This document shows, piece after piece, positions 6,370 to 14,315 of a DNA stretch of 18,921 nt. The notes beneath the pieces were generated by a model that saw only the letters and a program-made list of their open reading frames with translations, was not told the DNA's origin and made no database searches. Position 1 is the stretch's first letter, and every line of letters begins with the position of its first letter. The stretch is from Holdemanella porci (GTDB taxonomy: Bacteria; Bacillota_I; Bacilli_A; Erysipelotrichales; Erysipelotrichaceae), in assembly GCF_019052655.1 (NCBI RefSeq), contig NZ_JAHQVB010000038.1, forward strand, positions 1-18,921, given 5' to 3'. A program made the translations under genes and the position numbers.

Positions 6370-7859
6370 CGCTTTAAATAATCAATTATTTCATTTAAAT
6401 CCTTACAAGATTCTTGGATATACTCCTTCATTTCGTCATCTGGCGCAATCTGATCTTGAATAAAAATGGATTGCATCTTCGCATTGGCTGCTGCCATAAT
6501 TCCATGCTTACTATCCTCTAACACTAAACAGTTTTCTGGCTTTACATCTAATCTTTCAGCTGCTGCCAAGAAAACATCTGGAGCCGGCTTTGAGTTATAT
6601 CCCTCTTTAGAAGATACAATCACATTGGGACTTAACACAAAACCTGCATGCGACAAGAACTTTTTAATAGCCTGCGGATGTGAACTTGAAGCCACCGCAT
6701 AAGGAATCTTATTCTCTTCAATATACTCAATTAAATTCTGTAATCCAACCATATTGGCACTACCAGGCTCTTTAAAATATGTAAAGAAATAATCCACACG
6801 CTCTTCCTGAATTTCTTCCATAACTCTTGTCACACCTGGATACATCATTTCAAACTCTGCAACCTTTCTTGAATCACAACCAATTAAAGGTTCCGGAAAA
6901 TAGTCTGGACAAGAAACGCCTAATTCTTTAGCCTTCTCTTTGAACTCATCCTTAAACATCTTTTCCGTATTAAACATCAAACCATCCATATCAAAGATGA
7001 CTGCTTTAATTTGTGGCTTTCTAAAATATTCAATCAAACATTGCGTGCCTAAATCACTCATACCACGATCCATTAGATCCACATATTCTTTGATGACACG
7101 ATTTACACCATACAAAGGAAAATTGGCCTCTTGTACTGCAATTTTTAAATCCTTCACAAAATGCTTCACATAAAAACCAGGCGCATAATCATTCTCTAAC
7201 ATCTTCTTACCTTGGAATTCCAATTGTTTAGATCCAGCAGCACCATTACGCAAGAAGCGATACACGAAAGATTCATCCACATCTTTACAATTCAAATACG
7301 ACATGGCCTCACAAATACCTTGTAACGTATTCGCAATCATGATTTGGTTCGCCATCTTGACATGTTGACCACAACAAGCCTTGCCACAATACTCAATTTG
7401 TGTTCCAAACGCTTCAAAGATTTCTTTATTTGTTTCAAAATCCTCTTTGTCTGCACCAACCAAAACAGTTAGAGTACCATTTTTCGCTCCCGTATCTCCA
7501 CCAGTCACTGGCGCATCCAATACATGAACACCCAATTCTTTTCCTTTTGTGTACAATTCTTTAGCTAACTTTGGACTTGAAGTCGTAAAATCAATACAAG
7601 TTTTACCCGCTTCAATACAACTAAAAATCACATCATATACTTCTTTAACATCACTAGGAAAACCGACCATTGTACAAATCACATCTACATTGGATGTCAA
7701 AGACTCAATCGATTCTTCTAAAATGGCACCTGCATTTTTAGCTTGTTCTACCCTTTCTGGATGTCTTGCGTACACATGCACTTCATAACCCTTATTCAAT
7801 AAATGAATAACCATTGGCTGACCCATAATGCCAGCACCAATCCAACCTATTTTTCTCAT
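6360..7859 (-). CDS. Fusion: beta-hydroxyacid dehydrogenase + HAD-family phosphatase
   Basis: 499-residue two-enzyme protein. Residues 1-280 are a 3-hydroxyisobutyrate dehydrogenase/tartronate semialdehyde reductase-type NAD(P) oxidoreductase: GxGxxG in GAGIMG (8-13), substrate signature DAPVTGGDTGAKNGTL (115-130), and catalytic Lys168 in GQHVKMANQ. Residues 284-499 are a beta-phosphoglucomutase-like HAD hydrolase: FDMDG with Asp290 and Asp292, ASSSHP (390-395), KPAPD with Lys424, and LEDS with Asp449. All key residues of both halves are present, joined by a very short linker, so both activities are plausible. Substrates cannot be read from sequence; a linked reduction and dephosphorylation in sugar or hydroxyacid metabolism is inference. 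ATG at 7859 is one base past the DUF2974 stop codon, implying coupled translation. A normal HAD of this type is about 215 residues and the dehydrogenase about 290, so the sum fits a real fusion. Confidence 0.88.
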   Translation of the reverse strand: MRKIGWIGAGIMGQPMVIHLLNKGYEVHVYARHPERVEQAKNAGAILEESIESLTSNVDVICTMVGFPSDVKEVYDVIFSCIEAGKTCIDFTTSSPKLAKELYTKGKELGVHVLDAPVTGGDTGAKNGTLTVLVGADKEDFETNKEIFEAFGTQIEYCGKACCGQHVKMANQIMIANTLQGICEAMSYLNCKDVDESFVYRFLRNGAAGSKQLEFQGKKMLENDYAPGFYVKHFVKDLKIAVQEANFPLYGVNRVIKEYVDLMDRGMSDLGTQCLIEYFRKPQIKAVIFDMDGLMFNTEKMFKDEFKEKAKELGVSCPDYFPEPLIGCDSRKVAEFEMMYPGVTRVMEEIQEERVDYFFTYFKEPGSANMVGLQNLIEYIEENKIPYAVASSSHPQAIKKFLSHAGFVLSPNVIVSSKEGYNSKPAPDVFLAAAERLDVKPENCLVLEDSKHGIMAAANAKMQSIFIQDQIAPDDEMKEYIQESCKDLNEIIDYLKRCK

Positions 7860-7860
7860 T

Positions 7861-8982
7861 TCACTTTCTTCCCTTCACTAATATTGGAGCGGATTGCACC
7901 GCAATAAATTTCACAACTTCAAACATAAACTTAATTTCTTCTGCATTCAATTGACGAATCTCCTTAATTCCAGACAATGCCTGTTTAAATGAAAATTCAG
8001 TTAAATCCGCAATCGTATAAATTTCCATACGATCAAATAGTTCTCCAATCAAATGACAATAACGCTCTTTTTCTTCCAGTGGACGATCCATCAATAACTT
8101 ATTTGCATATTCCAATAAATCATCACTCTCTTTTGTGAGTGCATCACAATAATTAAAGTCTTTTATATCCACACTCCACATAAGCGTATCATGCTGAACT
8201 AGGCCAGAACCTTGAGCATCCATGACTTTTGTTTGTTCTCTATGATCTAAAACACGACCCACAATACTATCCTTAGGAATATAGTTTGTAATCTTAGATA
8301 CATCCTCATCACCTTGCCAAAAACCATCCGCAAAGCCAGGCCCATCAAAACTTTTCACACCTTCAATATATCCCTGTAGTTTTGGATTTTTTAAATAGGC
8401 ATACATCGCCAGATTTCCACCCTTCGAATGCCCCGTCAAATACATCTTTGGATAGACTTTTTTCTTTTTTAATCCAAACAAAGAACTCGTTTCAGGAATA
8501 TCCGCAATAGTTTCTTTGACATAATCCCTCGCCAGGATTTGACAAGGAAGATCCTTGCTATAGGTCATCATTAAATTTTCTTTCCATCCCGTAATACTAC
8601 CATCCGTACCACTAAAAGAAATAACGAAAGATCCATCTGGCAACACAAGTGTTACCACACTAAATTGAATCACATCTTCATCGCTATAGACTTTTTTATA
8701 GTTCTTTAACTTTATATTTCCATAACGAATCGTATCTTGCAACGCATCAATTAAATGTGGAAGATTCATTGAAAATGTATACTTACTTTTTAATTCCTCT
8801 TCACTATATAAAGAAAGATATTTACGACATGCTACCTCTAAAGAAACCTCGTCCTTTTCCACAATACCATCCCAATCCACATAAGATAGATCGGCACATA
8901 CTAACATATCCACCTCATTAAAGGGACGAACAGAAAAGTCGATATCTCTTCTTAAACGTACATAATTTAATAAGTTTTCCAT
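7861..8982 (-). CDS. DUF2974 / Mbeg1-like alpha/beta hydrolase
   Basis: Predicted 373-residue cytoplasmic serine hydrolase of the DUF2974 (lipase-like) family. The nucleophile elbow GHSKGGN puts Ser186 at the active site; VISFSGTDGSITGWKENLMM (120-139) is the lipase-type oxyanion segment, and SFDGPGF follows the elbow as in relatives. No signal peptide or membrane segment. I chose ATG 8982 because GTGAGGT lies about seven bases upstream; an in-frame TTG at 9030 lacks such a site and would add 16 residues unlike the family. Natural substrate unknown. It lies between the GNAT/gamma-carbonic-anhydrase fusion and the dehydrogenase/HAD fusion. Confidence 0.85.
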   Translation of the reverse strand: MENLLNYVRLRRDIDFSVRPFNEVDMLVCADLSYVDWDGIVEKDEVSLEVACRKYLSLYSEEELKSKYTFSMNLPHLIDALQDTIRYGNIKLKNYKKVYSDEDVIQFSVVTLVLPDGSFVISFSGTDGSITGWKENLMMTYSKDLPCQILARDYVKETIADIPETSSLFGLKKKKVYPKMYLTGHSKGGNLAMYAYLKNPKLQGYIEGVKSFDGPGFADGFWQGDEDVSKITNYIPKDSIVGRVLDHREQTKVMDAQGSGLVQHDTLMWSVDIKDFNYCDALTKESDDLLEYANKLLMDRPLEEKERYCHLIGELFDRMEIYTIADLTEFSFKQALSGIKEIRQLNAEEIKFMFEVVKFIAVQSAPILVKGRK

Positions 8983-9001
8983 AGTCAACCTCACTACAAC
9001 G

Positions 9002-9030
9002 ATTTTACAATATACAAAAGGATCAGCCAA
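9002..9030 (-). promoter_or_regulatory. Possible internal promoter before the DUF2974 gene
   Basis: Minus strand TTGGCT (9025-9030), 17 bases, then TAAAAT (9002-9007), in the 52-bp gap between genes. Reasonable but not strong. Confidence 0.35.
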
Positions 9031-9034
9031 ATGA

Positions 9035-9991
9035 CTAACCCAATTTTTTCGATAATTTTATATAATGATCTGCATTTGAAAGAATGTCAGAAACCTGAGA
9101 TTCTGAAGTCTTTTTAATGATTTTAGCCGGTACTCCAACCACAACACTCTTTTGTGGAATCACCATATTTTCAGGCACAACACAACCAGCACCGACGATA
9201 CTATGCTTTCCTATATGAGCTCCATTTAAGATAATAGCACCCATACCAATAAGCACCTCATCCTCAATCGTACAACCATGCACAATAGCCCCATGACCAA
9301 TCGTGACACGATTACCAATTTTTAATGGATAACCACAATCCGTATGCAAAACACACTGATCTTGAATATTGGTTTCCTGCCCAATTTCAATCGTTTCTTC
9401 TTCACTACGAATCACAGCGTTATACCAAACACTTGAACCTTCACCAATTGAAACATTACCCAAGATAGTTGCATTACTTGCACACAAAAAAACCTTTTTA
9501 ACCTCATCCAGTCTCTTACAAAGCCAAACCACACCATGCCACGCATCAAATTTTATACCACAAGAAGGCAATGCCCCATACATAGTAAAGCCATGCTTTT
9601 TATGAAAAGCTATACTTTCTTCATTCGAATCTGTAATACATGAAATGATCCAACGTATGTTTAATTTTCTACAATCCGCTTCAAGCTGATCTAGCATTTT
9701 TGAAGGCAAGCCATAATGTTTTCCTTCTTTAAAATAAATAGTAAGTTCTATACAATACTTATACGCCTCTTTAGAAAAAGCAGGGTGCACATAGCCATAA
9801 CCAATTAAAACATCATTATTAAATGCGACATAAAATGGATTTGTCTTTGAAATTTCCACCATATGTTCTTTAAATACATCAAAAGAATCTGGCACAACAT
9901 CAAATATAGCTGTACTTGTCTTTACATAATATACATAGATTGGATATATACTTTCTAAATCTTTTTCTTGAAGTAAACGTAACTCTTGCAT
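9035..9991 (-). CDS. Fusion: GNAT acetyltransferase + gamma-carbonic-anhydrase-like protein
   Basis: 318-residue two-domain protein. Residues 1-160 resemble phosphinothricin-type GNAT N-acetyltransferases (AIFDVVPDSFDVF, then NEESIAFHKKHGF at 123-135). The acetyl-CoA loop, normally R/Q-x-x-G-x-G/A, reads KHYGLP (91-96), so cofactor binding may be altered. Residues 163-318 are a left-handed beta-helix of hexapeptide repeats like YrdA/gamma carbonic anhydrase, with metal-type histidines His216 (CVLHTD), His233 and His238 (GHGAIVHGC). ATG 9991 is preceded by AGGAGGTTTT, whose first bases form the tsaD stop codon, so translation is coupled to tsaD. A longer in-frame upstream reading would overlap tsaD and is rejected. 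Function of the combination unknown. Confidence 0.85.
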   Translation of the reverse strand: MQELRLLQEKDLESIYPIYVYYVKTSTAIFDVVPDSFDVFKEHMVEISKTNPFYVAFNNDVLIGYGYVHPAFSKEAYKYCIELTIYFKEGKHYGLPSKMLDQLEADCRKLNIRWIISCITDSNEESIAFHKKHGFTMYGALPSCGIKFDAWHGVVWLCKRLDEVKKVFLCASNATILGNVSIGEGSSVWYNAVIRSEEETIEIGQETNIQDQCVLHTDCGYPLKIGNRVTIGHGAIVHGCTIEDEVLIGMGAIILNGAHIGKHSIVGAGCVVPENMVIPQKSVVVGVPAKIIKKTSESQVSDILSNADHYIKLSKKLG

Positions 9992-9999
9992 AAAACCTC

Positions 10000-11001
10000 C
10001 TATTGAATTTCTAAACTTGAATCGGCTGTTAAACTTGCATCTCCTCTTCTTCCAGAAAGATAAGCGATGGTTCCTGCAACACCAATCATACTTGCATTGT
10101 CTGTACAACAATACATTGGAGGCACTGTAAACTCAACTTCTGGATATTCATTTCTTAATTCTTCTACTTTTTCACGAAGTCTTAAGTTAGCACTTACTCC
10201 ACCACCTACAACGAAATGACGAATATCTTTGTGATCATCAAGTACAGCTCTTACTCGAGAGAAAATTTCATCCAATGCACATTCTTGGAATGAACAAGCC
10301 AAATCTGCCATATCAAATGTCTTGCCCTGTCTTTCCATACGCTTTGTAAATTGTAGAACACTACTCTTCAATCCAGAAAAACTAAAATCATAACGACCTT
10401 GTGTCTTCGGTTTTGCCAGTTCATATACCGGCTTACCTTCTTTTGCCAATTTATCAATTTTAGGACCACCAGGATATCCAAGACCCAACACACGAGCCAC
10501 TTTGTCAAAGGCTTCTCCAATCGCATCATCCTGTGTTTCTCCTAAGATTTCAAAACTTGTTTCATCCTTCATATAAACAAGTTCTGTATTTCCACCAGAA
10601 ACAACAAGTGCCAACACAGGATATTTCATATCCACCACTAATTCATTGGCATAAATATGCCCTGCCAAATGATGTACAGGAACTAATGGTTTGTGGTAGG
10701 CAAAAGCCAAAGTCTTGGCAGCTTGCACACCAACGTGTAAACATCCAATTAAGCCAGGACCTTGCGTAACAGCAACCGCATCCACATCTTCCATAGTGAT
10801 ATTGGCATCCTTCAATGCTTTTTCAATACAATACGAAATATTTTCTACATGAATACGACTCGCAACTTCGGGTACGACCCCACCAAATTCTGTATGCACA
10901 TCAATTTGACTTGCGACTACACTCGATAGTACTTCCTTTTTATCTTTGACAACCGCAACGGCTGTTTCATCACAACTACTTTCAATTCCGATAATAATCA
11001 T
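10000..11001 (-). CDS. tsaD: tRNA t6A37 threonylcarbamoyltransferase TsaD
   Basis: Transfers threonylcarbamoyl from threonylcarbamoyl-AMP to A37 of ANN-decoding tRNAs, working with TsaB and TsaE. The 333-residue ASKHA-fold protein has GIESSCDET (5-13), metal ligands His111 and His115 in VPVHHLAGH, SGGNTEL (135-141), and Asp301 in CTDNASMIG, all as expected. ATG 11001 follows GTAGGAGGATTGT and is nine bases from the rimI stop codon. TsaC/Sua5, which makes the intermediate, is not in the window. Ordinary and complete. Confidence 0.97.
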   Translation of the reverse strand: MIIIGIESSCDETAVAVVKDKKEVLSSVVASQIDVHTEFGGVVPEVASRIHVENISYCIEKALKDANITMEDVDAVAVTQGPGLIGCLHVGVQAAKTLAFAYHKPLVPVHHLAGHIYANELVVDMKYPVLALVVSGGNTELVYMKDETSFEILGETQDDAIGEAFDKVARVLGLGYPGGPKIDKLAKEGKPVYELAKPKTQGRYDFSFSGLKSSVLQFTKRMERQGKTFDMADLACSFQECALDEIFSRVRAVLDDHKDIRHFVVGGGVSANLRLREKVEELRNEYPEVEFTVPPMYCCTDNASMIGVAGTIAYLSGRRGDASLTADSSLEIQ

Positions 11002-11010
11002 ACAATCCTC

Positions 11011-11445
11011 CTACAATGCCAATGTCATCACAATAGCATCTTCTCCATCCGGATAATAATTCTTAGATACATTGACTTGAATAAAGCCCATTTTTTGATA
11101 TAAATTCAAGGCTGCCTCATTACTAGCACGAACCTCTAATGTCATATATTCACAAGCTGCTTCTCGAGCTCGATCAAATAAATGCATCATCAATTCTTTA
11201 CCATATCCTCTTTTTCTTAAGTCAGGATCGACTCCAATACGAGCTAGCTGCGCCATTTCAAATGTTTCCCATAAAAAGGCGTAGCCAACAATGGTATCTC
11301 CATCTTCTAAGATCCAACCATGAGAAAAGGGATTCTCATTCAATTCATATAAACAATCTTTTTCTAGCCAAGGTTGTTTAAAACAAGCTTGTTCAAGTTC
11401 TAAAACACGAGCAAGATCCGTGTCTTTCATTTCTTTAAAAATCAT
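11011..11445 (-). CDS. rimI: Ribosomal-protein-type N-alpha-acetyltransferase RimI
   Basis: 144-residue GNAT enzyme expected to acetylate the N-terminus of ribosomal protein S18 or other proteins. The acetyl-CoA motif LARIGVDPDLRKRGYGKEL (residues 66-84) contains the R-x-x-G-x-G loop, and EVRASNEAALNLYQKMGF is the typical C-terminal half. The start ATG overlaps the tsaB stop codon by four bases (ATGA), so translation is coupled. Standing between tsaB and tsaD is the common arrangement in Firmicutes and supports the call over a generic GNAT. Confidence 0.92.
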   Translation of the reverse strand: MIFKEMKDTDLARVLELEQACFKQPWLEKDCLYELNENPFSHGWILEDGDTIVGYAFLWETFEMAQLARIGVDPDLRKRGYGKELMMHLFDRAREAACEYMTLEVRASNEAALNLYQKMGFIQVNVSKNYYPDGEDAIVMTLAL

Positions 11446-12035
11446 GCTTTATAAGCATCACTTTCTTTTAAATATTGAGGAACTAAAGCATGTACATTTT
11501 CAATTGTACGACTTGCTACCTCCATAAAATTCTTCAAGAAATCACAACTTGCAGCTTCTTGATTCACCAAATAACCATCTCCATATAATGTTCCAGGATG
11601 TTCATTTAAGAAATCTTCCAATTGATCGACTTCTAAAATTTGTGTTTCACCAACAACAACACCCTTTTCTAAATGTGCTACATACGCTCTTTTACTACGT
11701 GCATCCAAAATAACATTGGCACTTTCATCCATGCCCGCAAACAACTGCATTGTACTAATACACTTTAATGTTTTATGCATTTGTGTACAAAATACTTTCG
11801 CAATTGTCATCGCAATACGAATACCTGTATAAGAACCCGGACCATCTGTAATGATTACTTCATCTACGTCTTTGTAGTCTAAACCTGTTTTTTCAAACAA
11901 TTGATTTAATTCCACAAAAATCGTTTCACTTTGTTTCTTGAACGCTTCAATAGATACACCATCAATCAATGTTCCATCTTTATATAAACCTAACACTAAT
12001 GCTTTATAAGCACTATCCATACATAAACTAATCAT
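11442..12035 (-). CDS. tsaB: t6A biosynthesis partner protein TsaB
   Basis: 197-residue TsaD paralogue that dimerises with TsaD and has no catalysis of its own. The N-terminal MISLCMDSAYKALVLGLY and the ITDGPGSYTGIRIAMTIAK block (88-106) are typical; the second half is short and divergent, as in Firmicute TsaB. Start set at ATG 12035, which follows GTGGAGGCATATC inside the end of tsaE; an in-frame TTG at 12050 would overlap that ribosome binding site. The gene overlaps tsaE by eight bases. Confidence 0.92.
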   Translation of the reverse strand: MISLCMDSAYKALVLGLYKDGTLIDGVSIEAFKKQSETIFVELNQLFEKTGLDYKDVDEVIITDGPGSYTGIRIAMTIAKVFCTQMHKTLKCISTMQLFAGMDESANVILDARSKRAYVAHLEKGVVVGETQILEVDQLEDFLNEHPGTLYGDGYLVNQEAASCDFLKNFMEVASRTIENVHALVPQYLKESDAYKA

Positions 12036-12480
12036 GATATGCCTCCACAATACTTTTTGATACAGGACCCGTATATTCTAATGTCACTGTACGATTTTCA
12101 TCGATACCTTCTTCAAAAGAAATTTTGATATGATCTTGTGGCAATTGATCTTCAATAAATTCAGACCATTCTACTACAGTAATTCCTTCATCAAAACAAT
12201 CTTCAAAACCTAAGTCCTGACATTTTCCTTCCAAACGATACGCATCAATATGATGGAAAGGGACTCCACCTTCTTGTTTATAATCCTTTAAGATTGTGAA
12301 GGTTGGTGAATTAATCACATTCTTTACACCCAAAGCTTTCCCGAAGCTTTTTGTCCAAGTCGTTTTACCTGCACCCAAATCTCCATCTAATGTAATGACT
12401 AATTGTTTATTTCTGCAAAGATCTGCCATTTTAGTGGCAAATTCCTGTGTTTCTTGTAAACTATGAATTTCTATTTTCAT
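12028..12480 (-). CDS. tsaE: t6A biosynthesis ATPase TsaE
   Basis: 150-residue P-loop ATPase that resets the TsaB-TsaD complex during t6A synthesis. GDLGAGKTTW is Walker A (residues 34-43 of this start), followed by SPTF and HHIDAYRL, with VVEWSEF near the end, matching the family. ATG 12480 is preceded by TTGGAGGATTAC. The frame stays open upstream to 12582, but that extension runs through the 19-bp tandem repeat, lacks a ribosome binding site and has no family similarity, so it is excluded. First t6A gene after the AlbA_2 gene. Confidence 0.94.
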   Translation of the reverse strand: MKIEIHSLQETQEFATKMADLCRNKQLVITLDGDLGAGKTTWTKSFGKALGVKNVINSPTFTILKDYKQEGGVPFHHIDAYRLEGKCQDLGFEDCFDEGITVVEWSEFIEDQLPQDHIKISFEEGIDENRTVTLEYTGPVSKSIVEAYHD

Positions 12481-12512
12481 GTAATCCTCCAAGTTTTGTT
12501 TGTATCTCATAA

Positions 12513-12604
12513 AGTGGTTTCCACTTTTTTTGAGTGGTTTCCACTTTTTTGAGTGGTTTCCACTTTTTTGAGTGGTTTCCACTTTTTTGAGTGGTTTTCA
12601 CTTT
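12513..12604. repeat. Tandem 19-bp hairpin repeat, four full copies plus a partial
   Basis: Unit on the plus strand: AGTGGTTTCCACTTTTTTG. Copies: 12513-12532 (one extra T), 12533-12551, 12552-12570, 12571-12589, and a degraded fifth at 12590-12604. Each unit is a 5-bp palindrome (AGTGG/CCACT, 3-base loop) followed by a T-run on the plus strand. The array begins inside the AlbA_2 stop codon region and ends about 33 bases before the tsaE start, so it forms the 5' leader of tsaE. Because 19 is not a multiple of three, it cannot be a protein repeat. Confidence 0.92.
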
Positions 12605-14315
12605 AATACTCCTTTATTTCATAAAATACACTATTCTTAATTCTAGTTTTTTTCAACAGATTTTTATCAAATAATCTTTTTAGAGCCTTATTAGCCCCTG
12701 ATATGGATGAAATATTAGTCAACTTTATAACATCTTTAGATGTAATTTTCTTATTATTCTTTAAATATTCTAATATTTCTCTATCTGTTTTATTCAAATC
12801 TTCATCTGATTCCAAAGATGAAATCAAAGATACTCCATACTTTTCATTTATGCTATAGGTTGTCCATCTACCACTTTGGTTTACTACCAACATTTCTTTT
12901 TTTACTAAATCAGATAAATATTTACCAACTTCAACAACATGTGTGTTAAGCAATAATTGTATTTTCTCATTTGTAATTTCCTTATCCATATAAGTAATGC
13001 TTAAAATCATTTGTTCTTCTGCTTCTAACAAGAAATAATCCTCTTTAAATATTTGCGATAAATATTCTGTTATCTCTTGAGGCAATAAACTTATCATATG
13101 TAAATGCAATTCAACACATGATAAGTTTTCATTTTCTAAAAGTTCTGGTTTTCTCCAATTTTCGGCTTTCCACGTCTTTAAAATCATAGGGAATCCAGAA
13201 CCAATATTCTCACCATATCCAATCATCCTCAGCATTGTTTGTATTTTAGGATTTCTCGCAACTGAATTTCCACCTTCATAAATTTCTTCAATAGATATTT
13301 TTAATCTACCTGGATTAGAAAAAATAAATTCATTATTTTTTTTAATTATCTTTAAAATTCCAGCTTGATGATAATCACAGTGAATAATACTATTCATCAT
13401 TGCTTCTCGTATAGAGGCATGTACTACTGTATCATCTTTCCGTTGAAAACCTTCCAAAACAAAAGGTCGTTTTAAATCAGACACTAACTTAGGTAATACT
13501 ATCTTAATAAAATTGTAAATGTTATTTTCCCATGTTCCATCATATGTCAAACGATCTGACCATCTTCTGTCTCCAAACAAATTCGTCATATCTAAAAAAT
13601 CAAAGCGAAAATTCTCTAATCGTTCCCGTATAGAGAGGCCTTTCCCAAACATCAATAATCCCGCTAACGTCAATCCTTCTTCTTTTGTCCCTCTGTTTAC
13701 TGCATATCCGCCAAGACTTCTCAAAAAGTTTTTATTATCCAATGAATTCCATACATGATTGGGATTATGTACCTCAAATGCGTTCCTATACATCTGCAAA
13801 GTATCTCCATCAATATCTTCCATTGTATAGCCTGATAACAAGGTACCATCGCTCCCTTCATCGCTAGCATCTCGAAAGAATGATTTTATCTCACTTTCTG
13901 TACAATGATAATCTCCTTCATAATTTCTTTTATATGTTCCTTTCATAGGATTTCCGTTTATATAAACTGGTCTATGCTTGTAATCGGCACGAGGTACATG
14001 AATTATGACAACACTTTTGCCATCAATACATTCCTTACGAACATCTTTCTCCAACAAAATATTTGAACTTACTTTATCGCTTGAAATTGTATCCCAAAAA
14101 TCTTTTATTATTTTTTCAGGACAATCTACTCCAACAATCTCAAAATGATTGTTTTTGGATTCATCAACCCCTAGATATATAGTTCCACCATTTGTGTTTG
14201 CAAAAGAAGAATATGTTTCCCATACAGATTTTGGTAAAGAATTTGACGCTTTTTTACATTCTACTTCTATACTCTCACCATATTGTAATTCATTCATTAG
14301 CTCATGTGGTTTCAC
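12603..14315 (-). CDS. AlbA_2 (Schlafen-type) and HATPase_c_4 protein
   Basis: 570-residue protein. Residues 12-130 are an AlbA_2 nucleic-acid-binding domain (ESIEVECKKA, FANTNGGTIYLGVDE, then RADYKHRPVYINGNPMKGTYKR). The middle, about 190-400, is an HATPase_c_4 GHKL-type domain (REAMMNSIIHCDYHQAG, FSNPGRL, GENIGSGFPMI). The C-terminal 150 residues look like two winged helices (TDREILEYLKNNKKITSKDV). Such proteins are usually called putative transcription regulators or defence-related ATPases; actual function unknown. Start is GTG at 14315, after AAAGGAGGAAAATC, overlapping the rarA stop as GTGA. It appears more Asn/Lys/Ile-rich than its neighbours, and its position between rarA and tsaE suggests an acquired gene that adopted the operon. 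Confidence 0.82.
   Translation of the reverse strand: MKPHELMNELQYGESIEVECKKASNSLPKSVWETYSSFANTNGGTIYLGVDESKNNHFEIVGVDCPEKIIKDFWDTISSDKVSSNILLEKDVRKECIDGKSVVIIHVPRADYKHRPVYINGNPMKGTYKRNYEGDYHCTESEIKSFFRDASDEGSDGTLLSGYTMEDIDGDTLQMYRNAFEVHNPNHVWNSLDNKNFLRSLGGYAVNRGTKEEGLTLAGLLMFGKGLSIRERLENFRFDFLDMTNLFGDRRWSDRLTYDGTWENNIYNFIKIVLPKLVSDLKRPFVLEGFQRKDDTVVHASIREAMMNSIIHCDYHQAGILKIIKKNNEFIFSNPGRLKISIEEIYEGGNSVARNPKIQTMLRMIGYGENIGSGFPMILKTWKAENWRKPELLENENLSCVELHLHMISLLPQEITEYLSQIFKEDYFLLEAEEQMILSITYMDKEITNEKIQLLLNTHVVEVGKYLSDLVKKEMLVVNQSGRWTTYSINEKYGVSLISSLESDEDLNKTDREILEYLKNNKKITSKDVIKLTNISSISGANKALKRLFDKNLLKKTRIKNSVFYEIKEY

Noticed and set aside
9992..10111. 40-residue extension of the GNAT fusion into tsaD
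   Set aside because: Basic, low-similarity sequence read from another frame of tsaD; the real ATG has AGGAGG next to it.
10533..10769. Plus-strand frame inside tsaD
   Set aside because: Shadow of the opposite-strand gene without start signals; same judgement for the other plus-strand frames in guaA, rarA and the fusion genes.
12481..12582. N-terminal extension of TsaE through the tandem repeat
   Set aside because: No ribosome binding site, no family similarity, and 19-bp units shift frame each copy; ATG 12480 has a good site.
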